Positions 51,836-63,848 of a stretch of DNA of 64,000 nt are shown piece by piece; the first letter of the stretch is position 1, and the number at the start of each line of letters is the position of its first letter. The notes beneath the pieces are model-generated. The model saw only the letters and a list, made by a program, of their open reading frames with translations, ran no database searches and was not told the DNA's origin. Source of the stretch: Dipteris shenzhenensis. Lineage: Eukaryota > Polypodiophyta > Polypodiopsida > Gleicheniales. The stretch lies in assembly GCA_047967505.1 (NCBI GenBank), contig CM106538.1; one strand, given 5' to 3'. Both the position numbers and the translations under genes were made by a program.

Positions 51836-54800
51836 ATGGTTTCATCCTCCCAAGTTGAGACTTCTCAAGGCGGGAGCTACACCATTGAAAAGTTGGAGGG
51901 ACAAGTGAACTTCAACTATCGGAAGGAGCAAATATATGGTGTGTTGGTCATTAAAAAGCTTATCAAGCCAATCAGGCTACAAGGCGTTCAACCCGACGAT
52001 ATGGATGATGATGCATGGCTGGAACTTGATGATCTTGCCAAGTATACAATTTTGTTGTCCGTGTCAAAGAATGTCTACTTCGATGTGGCAGGTGAGACTA
52101 CTGTGTGGAAAGTTTGGCAAAAGTTGAGCAGTCTTTATGCAAAGGAAAGTGCAAGCAACAGGGTGTACTTGATGAAAAAGATCTTTGAAATGAAGATGAA
52201 AGAGGGTACACCAATGGGAACTCATCTCAATGAGTTCAACGGCCTTGTGAGCAAACTTATTGCTCAAAAGATGAACATTGATGAGGATATGAAGGCTGTT
52301 TTATTGCTTTGCACACTTCCCGAAAGTTGGGATACTTTCAGGACAACAGTGAGTAACAGTGCTCCTGCTTTTACAGGCTTGTCATACACTGATGTGGAGA
52401 GTTCTCTTCTCACTGAGGAGATGAACCGCAGGAACAATCAAAGTGGCAAAGCCTCTAGTGCTTTGAATGCACGTGGGAGATCTCAATCAAGGGGAAGAGG
52501 CAACAATGATAAGTCAAGGAGCAAGTCCCGCTCAAAGAAAGATATGGAATGCTTTTATTGTGGCAAAAAGGGACACATTCAAAAGTTTTGCTTTAAATGG
52601 AAAGCGGACAAGAAGGCAGGCAAGGTAGAGAGCAAAGGTGAAGATGCAAAAGATGTAAAAGGCAAAGGCAAGAGCAGTGTGAAGATAGAAGAGCTTAATG
52701 CAGTGACAGATGGTACCACTATACCTTATGTTCCTGAACATCATCATTCAATGATGTGCTTTTCGTGTCTGATGTGAATGCCCACTCACTCATTACAGGT
52801 GATTTAGCAGACAAGCTGGATTGGATTGTTGACTCAGACGCATCCTTTCATGTTACTCCTTATGAGGAGAGTTTTGTTACGTATTCCAGTGGGGATTATG
52901 GATGTGTTTATTTGGGGGACAACCATGCTTGTCCGATCACTGGAATTGGTGATATTCAGCTTGCTTTTGCAAATGGTAATCACTTTATGCTCAAGAATGT
53001 TAGACATGTTCCTATGCTAAAAAAGAATTTGATAAGTACAGGGCAGCTTGATGATGCAAATTTCTACACTACTTTTGGTGGGAAACAGTGGAAAATCAAG
53101 AAGGGTCAAATGGTATATGCCAAAGGACCAAAGATTGACACTTTGTATCATCTTATAGCTTCAGATGTCGTTGGACATTCTCTTGTAAATGAAACCGAGC
53201 TGCCAAATATTTCACTGTGGCATGGCCGGTTGGGACACATGAGTGTCAAAGGAATGGAAACCTTGGCCCGTTTTGGTTACTTGCCTTTGTATAAGTTTGC
53301 TGATTTGTCTCAGTGTGATCATTGCATTTATGGACGGCAAACTCAGAAGCCACATTCCAAGCATTTGTCACTTAGGAGTTCTCCAATGGATCTTATTCAT
53401 ACTGATGTGTGTGAAATGCCTCAGTTATCTTTGGGGGGAGCTCGTTATATCGTGACTTTTATTGATGATGCCACCGGTAAGGTGTGGGCATATCCTATTC
53501 GCTTCAAGAGTGAAGTTCTTGGCGTTTTTCAGAGGTTTCTTGCTATGGTTGAAAATCAGCCGGCAAGAAACTCAAGTGTTTACGCTCCGATAATGGTGGG
53601 GAATACATGTCAAAGGCTTTTCAAGAGTTTTGTGACAGTAAGGGTATCGAAAGGGAGTTACCTCCTCCCCATAATCCCAACCAAAATGGTGTTGCAGAGC
53701 GTATGAATCGAACCATTCAAGAGAAGGTTCGAAGTATGTTGTCACATGCTGCGTTACCCTATGTGTTTTGGGCTGAAGCTGTGCAAACAGCTGTTCACTT
53801 GATTAATAGGTCACCAAATAGGACAGTGGGACTCAAAGTGCCTGAAGAATTATGGACGGGAAAGCCTCCCTCATATAAGCACTTGAGAGTGTTTGGTTGT
53901 GTTGCGTTTGTGCACATACGCAGGGAAGATAGGACCAAACTTGAGCCCACGTCTCGCAAATGCATCTTTTTGGGCTATGGTGACAGTGGTGAATGGGGTT
54001 ATAAATTGTGGGATCCCGAAGCTAAAAAGCTTATACGCAGTAATGATGTCATTTTTCATGAAACATGCATGTATAAAACAGCCCCAAAGACTCAGGAAGT
54101 CAGAAGGGTTATTGATGAAGATGATGTGCATCATACACAGCAAAATCCAAGGGCTGTACAGCAGCAAATACAGCCCCAGGAACAGCCCCCAAATGCTGCA
54201 GAAGAGGCTCATGTTGAACCTCAAGAGGTAGCAGAAGTGTTGCCTCAAATTCAGCCACAAAATATTGAGCAACAGAACATGGAAATACAGCGGGAAGAGG
54301 TGGTACAGCCACCTATTTTTCAACAAGAATAGGATGTACAGCCAGCTCCAGGTGCTCCATGGATCAGAAGGTCTACCCGACAAACTCGTCCTCCAGACAG
54401 GTTTGTTCCTGGGGTTGACTTTGTATTGCTTACAGATTGTGGAGAGCCCTCATGCTTTAAGGAGGCTATGCAGAGGGATGATCATTTGAAGTGGGAGAGA
54501 GCCATGCAATCTGAAATGGCCTCTCTAAAAAAGAATGCAACATGGAACTTGGTGCCTTTGCCTGCAGGGAAGAAGGTATTGCCATGCAAATGGGTTTACA
54601 AGCTTAAGGTAGCACCTGCAGACTCCTCACCCAAGTATAAGGCACGGTTGGTTGCAAAGGGTTTCAAGCAAGAGAAGGGGATTGATTTTCATGAGATCTT
54701 CTCACCTGTGGTCAAAATGACTACATTGAGGACTGTTCTTGCTTTGGTTGCACATGATGATATGGAATTATTCCAGATGGACGTGAAGACAGCTTTTCTT

Positions 54801-55993
54801 CACAAGGATCTCCATGAGGAGATTTATATGCAGCAGCCAGAGGGTTTTGCAGTCAAAGGGAAAGAGGGTCTTGTCTGTAAGCTCCGGAAGAGTCTCTATG
54901 GCTTGAAGCAGGCACCCAGGGAATGGTATCATAAGTTTGATGCTTTCATGCACTCTCAGGGGTACAAAAGAAGTGAGGAGGATCATTGTACACCAAGAAG
55001 GCTTCAGATGGGAGTCTTCTCATCCTCATTTTGTATGTGGATGACATGCTTATTATAGGGAGTTGCACTCAAGAATTGGTTGCACTCAAGAAGGAGTTGC
55101 ATAAGACTTTTGAGATGACAAATCTTGGTAATGCCAATCATATACTTGGCATGCGTATTCTTAGGGATAGGGGTAAGAGAACTCTCTACTTGTCTCAGAA
55201 AGAATACATTGGGAAAGTGTTAAAACGTTTCAGCATGGATGAGGGGAAGAGTCTCTCTACTCCTTTACCTCCATATGTGAAACTTTCACAGGATGATAGC
55301 CCTAAGTTAGATGACGAGTAGGCTGCCATGGCCAAGATCCCTTATGCCTCAGCAGTTGGTAGTCTTATGTATGCTATGGTTGCTACATGTCCAGATATTG
55401 CATTTGCAGTGGGAGTTGTTAGCAGGTTTATGGCCAACCCTGGCAAAAGGCATTGGAATGTAGTGAAGGGTGTAATGAGGTACTTGAAGGGTACTCAAGA
55501 TGTGTGCATATGCTATGGCAAATCAGATGCATCTATCCAAGGATTTGTGGATGCAGACTATGCAGGTTGTGCAGACAGTAGACGGTCTACCACGGGTTAT
55601 GCTTTTACTTTCATTGGTGGTGCAATCTCGTGGATTTCTTGTATGCAGAAATGCATTGCTTTGTCTACCACTGAGGCAGAATATGTTGCAGCCACTGAGG
55701 CATGCAAGGAGGCTTTATGGCTTTCTCGTCTAGTGGGAGCTTTGGGTATTTCAAGAGGGATTCTAGTGTTGCATTGTGACAGTCAAAGTGCTATCATGTT
55801 GGCTAGGAACCCTGTGTTTCATGCCAAGACTAAGCACATTGATGTGAAATATCATTTTATCCGTGAGGTGCTTGATGGTAAGCTACTTGAGCTTGTTAAA
55901 GTGCACACAGATGATAACTTTGCAGATGTTTTCACAAAGAGTCTGCCCTCAGAGAAACATGCACATTGTATCAAACTCGTGGGTGTCGGATAG
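51836..55993 (+). pseudogene. Copia-C gag-pol, broken
   Basis: Gag starts at ATG 51836 (MVSSSQVETSQGG), has the copia capsid blocks and a CCHC knuckle [14 protein letters not shown] near 52550. Protease follows after a frameshift near 52755; its active site reads DSDAS at 52831-52845 instead of DSGAS. Integrase has LWHGRLGHMSVKGM, HTDVCEM and FIDDATGKVW, a one-base loss near 53568, then SDNGGEY in another frame and NGVAERMNRTI. RT has [12 protein letters not shown], a stop at 54330-54332 before it, a deletion of about 4 bases near 54980, then YVDD. A stop at 55319-55321 precedes RNase H (DADYAGCADSRRSTTGY). The frame ends at 55993. No functional polyprotein is possible. Confidence 0.93.
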
Positions 55994-56061
55994 GCCATTT
56001 GTCTTTTCTTTTGGCTTGTACATTATTGTATTTTATACATCACTTTTAGGCACATTGGCCT

Positions 56062-56074
56062 TTAAGTGGGAGAT
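56062..56074 (+). other. Copia-C polypurine tract
   Basis: TTAAGTGGGAGAT directly precedes the 3' LTR; compare TTAAGTGGGAGGT in copia-B. Confidence 0.78.
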
Positions 56075-56271
56075 TGTTGGGGGTAAAGGCCCATTTATGC
56101 CTAGACCCCTATGACACCCTTATGTGTGTACATACTTGTACTTAGAGTTTGTACCTTTCGAATATAAAACATGAGGTGTTGTGGTGTGCACCTGACCATT
56201 CTCATTTTACACACCCACCATTGTGTGTTCTTGCTCTCTCTCTCTCGCGCTCACTCCCTTCTAATCTCACA
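56075..56271 (+). repeat. Copia-C 3' LTR
   Basis: 197 bp, starting TGTTGGGGGTAAAGG and ending CTAATCTCACA, followed by the TSD GCACA. It matches the 5' LTR except for two substitutions and the (CT) tract region. Confidence 0.92.
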
Positions 56272-56276
56272 GCACA

Positions 56277-58064
56277 GTCCCATGAAGTGAATTGTTGCCA
56301 TCCTTAACTAACTTGGATGACACAATATCAACCCATAGCAATTGTCCATCACTACCTTAGCTTTCCTGGGTTGGGAACGGTGAGGAAAATTGACAATACT
56401 AAGAAGGAAAAAACAAAGCATGAGCTACAACAACCTCATTACAAAGCTAAGGCTTGGGTCAACAAGGAGGAGCTTCCCTAGGTTGGGAAAGGTTAAGAAG
56501 GTTAACAATGCTAAGAAGGAAATGGCATTACATGAGTTGGAATGACCTTATAGCAAAGCTAAGGCTTGGTCAACAAGGAGGTGTGCACCAACCTCACCTG
56601 GCTCCTGCTCAACAAATATAGTATCAGGGGATAGGTGTGGTGCCCAATGTGTAATGAAAATCATTTGAGCACTAGATACACATATAGAGAAGGCCTATGA
56701 TGATCCTATAGAAGTATTGTAGCATCATTGTCATATATGCAATCATTAAACAACGAGCTATAGACTTAATCCAAGAATAGATTGCTTAGAATGCAACATC
56801 AATAAATGCCACCCCAAAACCCAAGCTAGCCAAGAAGAGTCAATGCTATACACTATATAAAGATGACACATGGACTATCCCAATATACACATCCCCCACC
56901 TTCCCCACTACCTTGAGGAGACTAATAGAAACTTTGCAAGTTGTTTCAAGTTCTTTGAATCCCATCACATGGCAAACTACCCCCTTAGGATTCAAGGAGG
57001 AACATTTCAATTGCTTTACAAAGACTAAGAATTGGATATCGATAGTTGTATTCCTACGTTACAAAGAGTCTAGCAACAAAATCCTCATCACCCTTGAATG
57101 ATACTTCCTGCATGTGGAGTGCAAAAGAGGCAGTGCATCATAGACAAAATGAGAACTTCAACCTAGTTGAGACATAGAGAATGTATAGTTCAACCACAAG
57201 GCCTATAAAAGAAAACATTTACAAGCTAGGGAATTGCCAATGATTGATCGTGTAGGACACCTTAGAGCTTATTTGGGCATGTATAACCCTTAACGAAGGT
57301 TTTATACCAATTTACCAACCTACTAGCATCAACTTTCTTACCTATCAAAATTGCTATTGCCCTTGTTCTTCTAATTCTAATTGTCAAATTTAAATAGCAG
57401 TTCATTGATATCAAAGCTCACGTGTAGAAGAATACGAATAGCTTTCGCTCTTTAATTACAATAGAGTAAACATCTCTTTTATTAGCTCAATGACCTTCCT
57501 TGCCGAAAAAGAACAACTAGGGCAAATCATTTATTAGAAAGGATGGCATACCATAGAAAATGATGATGTTGATCTCATGCCCTTTAGGAGCTAGGCATTT
57601 CGAGTCAATTCATTAGCTTTTTCGTTGTGACAAATGGTTTTTTGCCACACTTGCGTTATAGTTCAACATACGAGCCTGATTTTGACGTGCCAACCTATGG
57701 ATCCAATCTTCCTCGCTTGACGTTTCAAGAGAACACACAATGACTAAGGGTGAATTTGTCTTGCCTAGGAGCTACGATCCAATTGTCCTCACAAGGTGAA
57801 CAATGTATGCAATGTGGAGTGTGGACTAGATGTTGGTTAAGTCAAGTGAACAAGTGTGTTGATTGCTCAGGATATAAGCTATACTTATGACTAAAAGATG
57901 GTGGAAAGGCAGGGTGCAGAGTTGTTCGACCTGGGCGATCTGTAGAGCATGAAACTTGATCAGGTACACAGTTGATCTCGCAGTTTCTCGCCATCTATCT
58001 CTGCATTCTAATCAAACTGAAGGGTTTTCGTCGGCGGGGGCTACCTTCTGTCTCAAGACTTGAG
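56277..58064. other. Intergenic DNA and 5' region of the transporter gene
   Basis: No gene is seen up to the transporter. A diverged 112-bp duplication (GGTTGGGAA-GGT..AAGGCTTGG-TCAACAAGGAGG) covers 56360-56584. Near the gene, CAG|GTACAC (57961-57966) and TTGATCTCGCAG| (ending 57980) look like splice signals. Many plant PUT genes carry an intron in the 5' UTR, so the second may be its acceptor. This is inference only. Confidence 0.45.
56360..56584. repeat. 112-bp tandem duplication
   Basis: Copies start with AGCTTTCCTGGGTTGGGAA (56359) and AGCTTCCCTAGGTTGGGAA (56471). They share AATGCTAAGAAGGAAA-like and CAAAGCTAAGGCTTGG phrases and are about 85 percent alike by eye. Confidence 0.8.
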
Positions 58065-59522
58065 ATGGGTGAGGTCCCTCCAGTTCCAAACTCAGGGAGT
58101 GACAACGATGTCCCTAGCTCTCCCGGGAGAAAGCCTAGCCATCCAAAGGTCTCTCTTCTCCCCTTAGTCTTTCTAATTTTCTATGAGGTTTCTGGGGGAC
58201 CTTTCGGTATCGAAGATTCAGTACAGGCCGGGGGTCCATTATTAGCTCTCATTGGGTTTCTGGTCTTTCCCTTTATTTGGAGCGTTCCAGAGGCCCTCAT
58301 AACGGCTGAGATGGGAACGATGTTCCCAGAAAATGGTGGTTATGTGGTCTGGATATCGGAAGCGTTTGGCCCTTTCTGGGGTTTCCAGCAAGGATGGTGG
58401 AAGTGGTTGAGCGGTGTGATAGATAATGCACTCTATCCCGTTCTTTTCCTTGACTACTTAAAGTTTGTTATTCCGGCGGTTGGCAGTGGGCCGGTTCGAG
58501 TCATCGCTGTTCTTGTAATCACAACAGCTCTCACGTACTTGAACTATCGAGGGCTTGCTATAGTGGGTTGGGCAGCTGTGGGCTTAGGAGTCTTCTCCCT
58601 TCTTCCTTTTGGTCTTATGGCTATCCTAGCACTGCCTCAGTTAAAGCCATCCCGTTGGCTCATGGTTGATTTTACCAGTGTTGATTGGAACACTTACCTG
58701 AACACACTCTTTTGGAACTTGAACTATTGGGACTCTGTGAGCACACTTGTTGGAGAGGTCGATAACCCACACAGAACTCTTCCAAAGGCACTATTTTTCG
58801 CAGTGTTGTTGGTTGTTGGTGGCTACTTCATTCCTCTGTTGGCAGGTACAGGCTCTATAGATGTGGTAAGAAGCAAATGGAACGCTGGTTACTTTGCAGA
58901 TGTTGCCATGATCCTTGGTGGTGTGGCTCTGAAGTGGTGGATTGAGGCATCTGCTGCACTATCAAACATGGGAATGTTTGAGGCTGAAATGAGTAGTGAT
59001 TCTTTCCAGCTCCTTGGTATGGCAGAACGGGGGATGTTGCCACAGTTTTTTGCAACTCGATCGGTCCATGGGACTCCAACTTTAGGCATTCTTGCCTCTG
59101 CGACAGGTGTGGTTCTTCTTTCGTGGATGACATTTCAAGAAATCATAGCAGCAGAAAATTACTTATATTGCTTTGGCATGCTTGCCGAGTTTGCAGCTTT
59201 TATATGGCTTAGGATTTATAGGGCTGAGATGTGCCGGCCTTTTAGGATACCTCTTGGCACTATTGGAGTTATTCTTATATGCATCCCACCTACTGTTTTG
59301 CTTATCCTGGTGATGGTGCTTGCAACCTGGAAGGTCATCATTATTTCCTTCATTGCAGCGTTTATAGGATGTGTGCTTTATCCTTGTTTGCTGTTTGCAA
59401 AACATAAAAACTTGTTTCAGTTCAGCGTCAGTCCAGAATTTGCAACCATCTTGGTTGAGGGGATAGCCAATCCACAGAACACTAAAGATTCTGATGAAGC
59501 AGAGATTGGATTGTTGCATTGA
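58065..59522 (+). CDS. Polyamine / amino-acid transporter (PUT/LAT family, APC superfamily)
   Basis: An intact single coding exon of 485 residues, the usual length for plant polyamine uptake transporters (PUT, also called LAT/RMV1), which import polyamines and paraquat by proton symport at the plasma membrane, Golgi or ER. A hydrophilic N-terminus (about 28 residues) precedes the first membrane segment ([23 protein letters not shown], residues 31-53, given in two parts: [10 protein letters not shown] and [13 protein letters not shown]). Other family signatures are [40 protein letters not shown] and [17 protein letters not shown]. About 12 hydrophobic segments follow. The chosen start is the first ATG of the open frame; the upstream open part has no ATG. 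The coding region has no intron, as is common in the family. Which subgroup and substrate it has cannot be told from sequence. Confidence 0.93.
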   Translation: MGEVPPVPNSGSDNDVPSSPGRKPSHPKVSLLPLVFLIFYEVSGGPFGIEDSVQAGGPLLALIGFLVFPFIWSVPEALITAEMGTMFPENGGYVVWISEAFGPFWGFQQGWWKWLSGVIDNALYPVLFLDYLKFVIPAVGSGPVRVIAVLVITTALTYLNYRGLAIVGWAAVGLGVFSLLPFGLMAILALPQLKPSRWLMVDFTSVDWNTYLNTLFWNLNYWDSVSTLVGEVDNPHRTLPKALFFAVLLVVGGYFIPLLAGTGSIDVVRSKWNAGYFADVAMILGGVALKWWIEASAALSNMGMFEAEMSSDSFQLLGMAERGMLPQFFATRSVHGTPTLGILASATGVVLLSWMTFQEIIAAENYLYCFGMLAEFAAFIWLRIYRAEMCRPFRIPLGTIGVILICIPPTVLLILVMVLATWKVIIISFIAAFIGCVLYPCLLFAKHKNLFQFSVSPEFATILVEGIANPQNTKDSDEAEIGLLH

Positions 59523-61288
59523 GAAATCAGATGACAGCTGTCATATATAAAATTTGTATACAAGGAAACAAGTAGCCATAGTATCAATCACCTGGTTATT
59601 TAGGATTCAAGAGACTGAAATCTTTCAAATATCCAGATGGCCGTGTATGTGTGGCTACAGATGATAATACTCCCCCCCCCCCCCGCCCCCCTCTCTCTCT
59701 CTATCTCTCTCTGTGTCACTATGAAGATATATATATACAGGTTAAGCATGAAGTGTAAAACCCACCTGCTTCCTTTGCTTGCATGTGAATACTATGTGCA
59801 GATTCTTGCATTCAAGTTAACTTTTGTGCAGTGTTTATACCTGCGGCAGAGTAGAGAGGGTCTCAGTTTTTCATCTTTTCATCACCAAAACTAATGTTTT
59901 GTGTTTCATGTCACCCTTTGGCATCCACTTATTTTCCCTTCCAGATTCTCATCTTGCAAATTCCCTAATGGCTGCTCTGTGTGCATGCGTGCGCATGTGT
60001 GGGTGTGTGTGTCTAAGAGAGAGAAAGAGAGAGAGAGAGGATTTAAGGGAAACCAAGAACTAAAAGCTCCTTGGTGCAAGAAAAAGTCAGCAACATACAT
60101 ATTTCTCCTCTGTAATCAATATATAGGCTGGAACATTAGCTGGAGAACGCCTGTAGAGACCGGCAAACACTATTTGAAACTAGAGGAGAGCTTCAAGTGA
60201 GCCTTGAACAAAGCTTTAGTCTGCAAAGGCAGAGCTTTTTCACGAAGATGTTACACAAGAGCACCTGGTATTTTTACAGTACCACACACGGTCAAAAGGA
60301 CATTTATGTTTAGGGGATTATTCCTAGCATGACACAGCTCTTGCTAAAAAAATTTACTTTATTCTAAAAAACATGATTTATGTGGAATGAAGAGAGAAGT
60401 ATGATGGCTGTCCATGCTTATGTGGTTCAATATGATGTTTTAGTGGAGTATGTACTATGTACTGCAAACAACTTTTGATAATAGACCTCAGGAATCATCA
60501 GCAGATAATGTTGATGTATGCATACAGAAGCCATAATTGGTTAGCTAGTGGGGGAGTGATGTTCCAAGCAGACAGCAGCCTTTGGAATCAGTAACAAACA
60601 CCAGCCTTTCTGGGGTACTGCTCCTCAGTTATTGAAGGTCCCAAGCACCTTCATCTTGAGGTAATCCTTGCCTCATACATGGGGGGCAACTCCTCCAAAG
60701 CATGCACATAATGTCCAATGTGTCTCTCGAGTAGGGTCATTGTTGGCTGCGGGAAGCAATGGAATGGGAGTGGAATCCAAGGGAGCAAAACAACAGGCTG
60801 AAGCAATCGTGAGTACTTGCAAATGCATAATGAGAAAGTATGGCCTATATGGCCCCGAAGTCAACCATATGGTTGACCCGTGAGGAAGGGTGGATTGAGT
60901 CCTAAGACTAGCCTACAAGGCCATACCAGGGCTAAGTGCTAACAAACCTCCCTTCATGGTATGGCTGAAGTATCTAGCATACATCTCAGGTATACCTAGA
61001 AAGTATATAATGGATTGTCTATATTCGTCCAAGCAAGTTATGACATCACGCAACAAATGGTGCCATGTGTAAGGTATGTCGCCATGGTAGAGCCTTCGTG
61101 AAGAGATTTGCTAAGTTGTCCTCTGTTGGTGTTACGTCAACCATAATTGTGAAAGAGTGGGAGACGCATTTTAGGCTCGATTCTAGGACTTAGGCATTAA
61201 GGAGGTGTGCAATGAGGATCTATGAGACTATTTCAAGGGTAAGGTCCCTTTGGGACACATGGCATCAAATTAACAGCCACTTGGCAAG
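59523..61288. other. Transporter 3' flank and intergenic DNA
   Basis: The 3' UTR probably occupies the first few hundred bases. Simple repeats lie at 59671-59712 (C-rich then CT) and 60015-60040 (GA). No further gene or transposon end was recognised; short frames around 60668-60883 have no family resemblance. Confidence 0.45.
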
Positions 61289-61434
61289 TGTTGGGTTCAG
61301 GGGAGGCTTCTAGTGGGGAGAGCTCATATTGGAAGAAAGTAGAGAGAGAGAGGGAATACACGAGAGCAGCTCCCAAGAAGCCGTGGTTGGGTGGTGAACA
61401 TTTGGACAGCCCTCTTAGTCAGTTAAATGTTTCA
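61289..61434 (+). repeat. Candidate short LTR
   Basis: A 146-bp sequence beginning TGTTGGGTTCAGGGG and ending ATGTTTCA lies directly before a tRNA-Met type primer-binding site. It resembles the start of copia-B and copia-C LTRs (TGTTGGGG). No 3' copy is seen in the window. It may belong to a short non-autonomous element (TRIM-like) or to a truncated copia element. Confidence 0.5.
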
Positions 61435-61448
61435 TTGGTATCAGAGCT
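61435..61448 (+). other. Primer-binding site after the short LTR
   Basis: TTGGTATCAGAGCT, complementary to initiator tRNA-Met, in the right place and orientation after the presumed LTR end. Confidence 0.65.
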
Positions 61449-62736
61449 TGGAAAAGACGTGAGGTTCTTGATCACGGTGGAGAACAGAAGTGTTTGGTGG
61501 AGATGTCGGAGAACAGAAGTGTTTGGGTGCCCTCGCATAACGAAGAGCAGAGTCTATGGCGCCAGCATGTGTGGTTGGATTATGTCGGGCAGGTGGAGGA
61601 TGGTGTAGGAAACCTCAAGGTGACAGGGCTTCAGGTCTAGCTGGAAGAGAAACTTGTGCCCCTTCGTTGTCTACCAAACGTCTTGTGGGCTGAGTTGAGG
61701 AGTCGCCACCAGTACAACTCATGTGTTGATTGGAATGAAGGTGTTGGCGAAGATGGTAGATGCTTTTGTGTTCTCTAAGGTTACGATGGAAGAGTATGGA
61801 CCGTATCAATGTGGGACAACTAAAAGGGCATAGGGACAACTGAAAGGGCATAGAGGTGAACTATCTTGTGCTGTTCTCTATGCATCTTGTTTTTGTGCGA
61901 ATCGAGCCACGACATTTGAAGTCTACAGTGCACTGAAGATTATCAGTGTCTACGGAACAAACAACAAAAGCAATGGATGAAGCGCATCAACGAGGTAGGC
62001 TCATAGTAATATCCAATGAGGCTTCAAGTGCTTTGTAGCTGTCCTCGACTGCCTCTGCAAAAGCTTTCCATGCGACTTTTAATTCGGCATCACCTTCACT
62101 CCCCGGGCAATGAAATATAGAGCATGGGCAAAGTTCACTGTATGCTCTTCGTCTGTGCGCAAGCGATTGGATTTGCTGTCATGGGCTTCGTCAGATTCTG
62201 TGTGAAATTGATTTTTATCCGATGTGATAGCGCTAAAGCTGCCAATCCGTTATTTAGACCTTCACTCCACTCCAGTTCAGTTCATCGTCACTGCTAACCA
62301 AGAGATCCCAGGAAGAAGAAAATGCGTCGTCATGTCATTCAAAGGTTTCAAAACCTTATAAAGAATAAGCCATAGACCTCAAGAAAAAGCCATGTCACCA
62401 TCGTGTAAAGACCCCTCTAAAGCTTCTTTTTTTCTAAACGTTTAAAAGCCTCTTATCCTCTTCCTCTCCAAATTACATCGATCTTTTTAGTCTCGCCAAA
62501 TTCAAAAGTTCGAGGAGTTCAAGACTTGGTGGCTAAGCAAAGAGCGCACACGGAGACTTGCATTTAGTGGATCGACGTGGAAGAGTGGAATTGAAAGGCG
62601 AGATCGCAAATTAAAGAGCGCAAAGATTTCAAAGACAAATCCAAAGTCTCAAACAAATCGCAGGGAAGTGGCCATCATATTTTTCCCTTGATAAAGCCTT
62701 TTGTTTTATAATATTTGGAAAATTCTCATTTTTAAA
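61449..62736. other. Unassigned sequence between the short LTR and gypsy gag
   Basis: It contains two tandem duplications: AGAACAGAAGTGTTTGG at 61481 and 61510, and GGGACAACT-AAAGGGCATAG at 61813 and 61835. A frame near 61615-61790 (VTGLQV-LEEKLVPLRC) might be a Gag remnant. From 62300 to 62700 the sequence is AT-rich and probably belongs to the 5' part of the gypsy element, but I see no clear primer-binding site. Confidence 0.35.
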
Positions 62737-63848
62737 ATGACAAGCCTAGAAAGAGAGGAGATGATTAGGGAAAGAGAGGAAAGGGCTAGGAAAGAAAAAG
62801 CGATTATGAAAGAGGAAACACATGAGGAAGCTCGTGACAAAATTCAAGATGATAGTATGGAAATGGAGGATGTCAATTATGGTGATTGTGGAATTCCGTA
62901 TTTGGAATTCATTAAACTTGAAACTAGAACACAAAAAATGGAAACGCAGTTAGGGACAATTAATGACACATTAAAAGCCATAATTGAGGCCATATCTAAA
63001 CTATCCGATTCTCAATCAGTAAGTCTTATGGCACAATCACCGAGTCCTCCTAGCCAGATTGAGAGGTCCACCTCTCGACTTAAAGAAACCTTTATTATTC
63101 TTAAGGACTTCAAACCACCAACTTTCAATGGGGAAGAAAAAGAATGCAATAAGGACACGATAAATACATTCTTGCCGAAATGCCAAGACTTCCATCGACT
63201 CAAGAATATCCTTCCTAAAAATCAAGTCGTCGAAGCGAGTCTTTCCCTTGGAAATAAGGCATATAAATGGTGGATGTGCTTAAGAGAAAATGATAGAATT
63301 CCTAAGTATTGGGTTGAATTTGAACAAGCCTTCTTAAAAGAGTTTTTATGTGAAAATGAGTTAGAAAGAGCTTGGGAGGTTTGGGACAATTATACTATGG
63401 GTAAAAACACAGTACGTAGCGAACCATAGCGACGCAATCCTTAAGCTGATAGGAATTGATGAATTCCAAAAGTTAAGGGGTTTCGCGAGAGCTCCTGAAA
63501 AACACCTATAAGGTTTAGATGAGATGAAATTCTCCCAAAACCTTTGAAGAAGCAATTACCAAAGTTGGAACTTCAAAACAAATAGGTTTTTCTCCTAAGT
63601 TCAATAAATTTCCCATTTTGAAAAGGAAGGAGCACTTCAAGAAGGAGGTTTCTCAGGTACCACCTAAGAAACCTCACACACAGAAATATTTTCTCCCAAA
63701 GAAAGAGGATTATGAAAGGGTCAAGCAGGAAAATCTTTGCTTCCTATGTTTGGGCAAAGACCATGCTGCTTGGAACTGTCCTAAAAACAAACAAGCGGGA
63801 GCTAAAGCTCCAAATAAACCTTCACAAAAACAAGTACATGCGGTGTAG
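62737..63848 (+). pseudogene. Ty3/gypsy gag, broken, running toward the window end
   Basis: The ATG at 62737 opens a 230-codon frame with a charged, coiled-coil-like N-terminus (EREEMIREREERARKEK). The capsid block follows: FKPPTFNGEEKECNKDTI, NTFLPKCQDFHRLKN and ASLSLGNKAYKWWMCLREND. It stops at 63427-63429 after a frameshift near 63400. A second frame at 63618-63848 holds the nucleocapsid with CFLCLGKDHAAWNC (C-x2-C-x4-H-x4-C, intact) and a Lys/Pro-rich linker. Protease sequence (VLLNGTKKYIEVEVY) may begin after 63849. The element continues past the window. Confidence 0.78.

Larger units (their letters stand above)
50462..56271 (+). mobile_element. Copia-C: complete but mutated Ty1/copia element
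   Basis: Perfect 5-bp TSD GCACA (50457-50461 and 56272-56276). The 5' LTR is 269 bp and the 3' LTR 197 bp. They differ by two substitutions, a large (CT)n length difference and a few bases beside it, so insertion is recent. Order: LTR, tRNA-Met primer-binding site, leader of about 1.1 kb, gag-pol, polypurine tract, LTR. It is clearly related to copia-B in protein and leader. At least five frameshifts or stops break gag-pol. Confidence 0.93.

Noticed and set aside
57972-58064. N-terminal extension of the transporter
   Set aside because: The open frame upstream of 58065 has no ATG and does not resemble the family N-terminus; it is probably 5' UTR.
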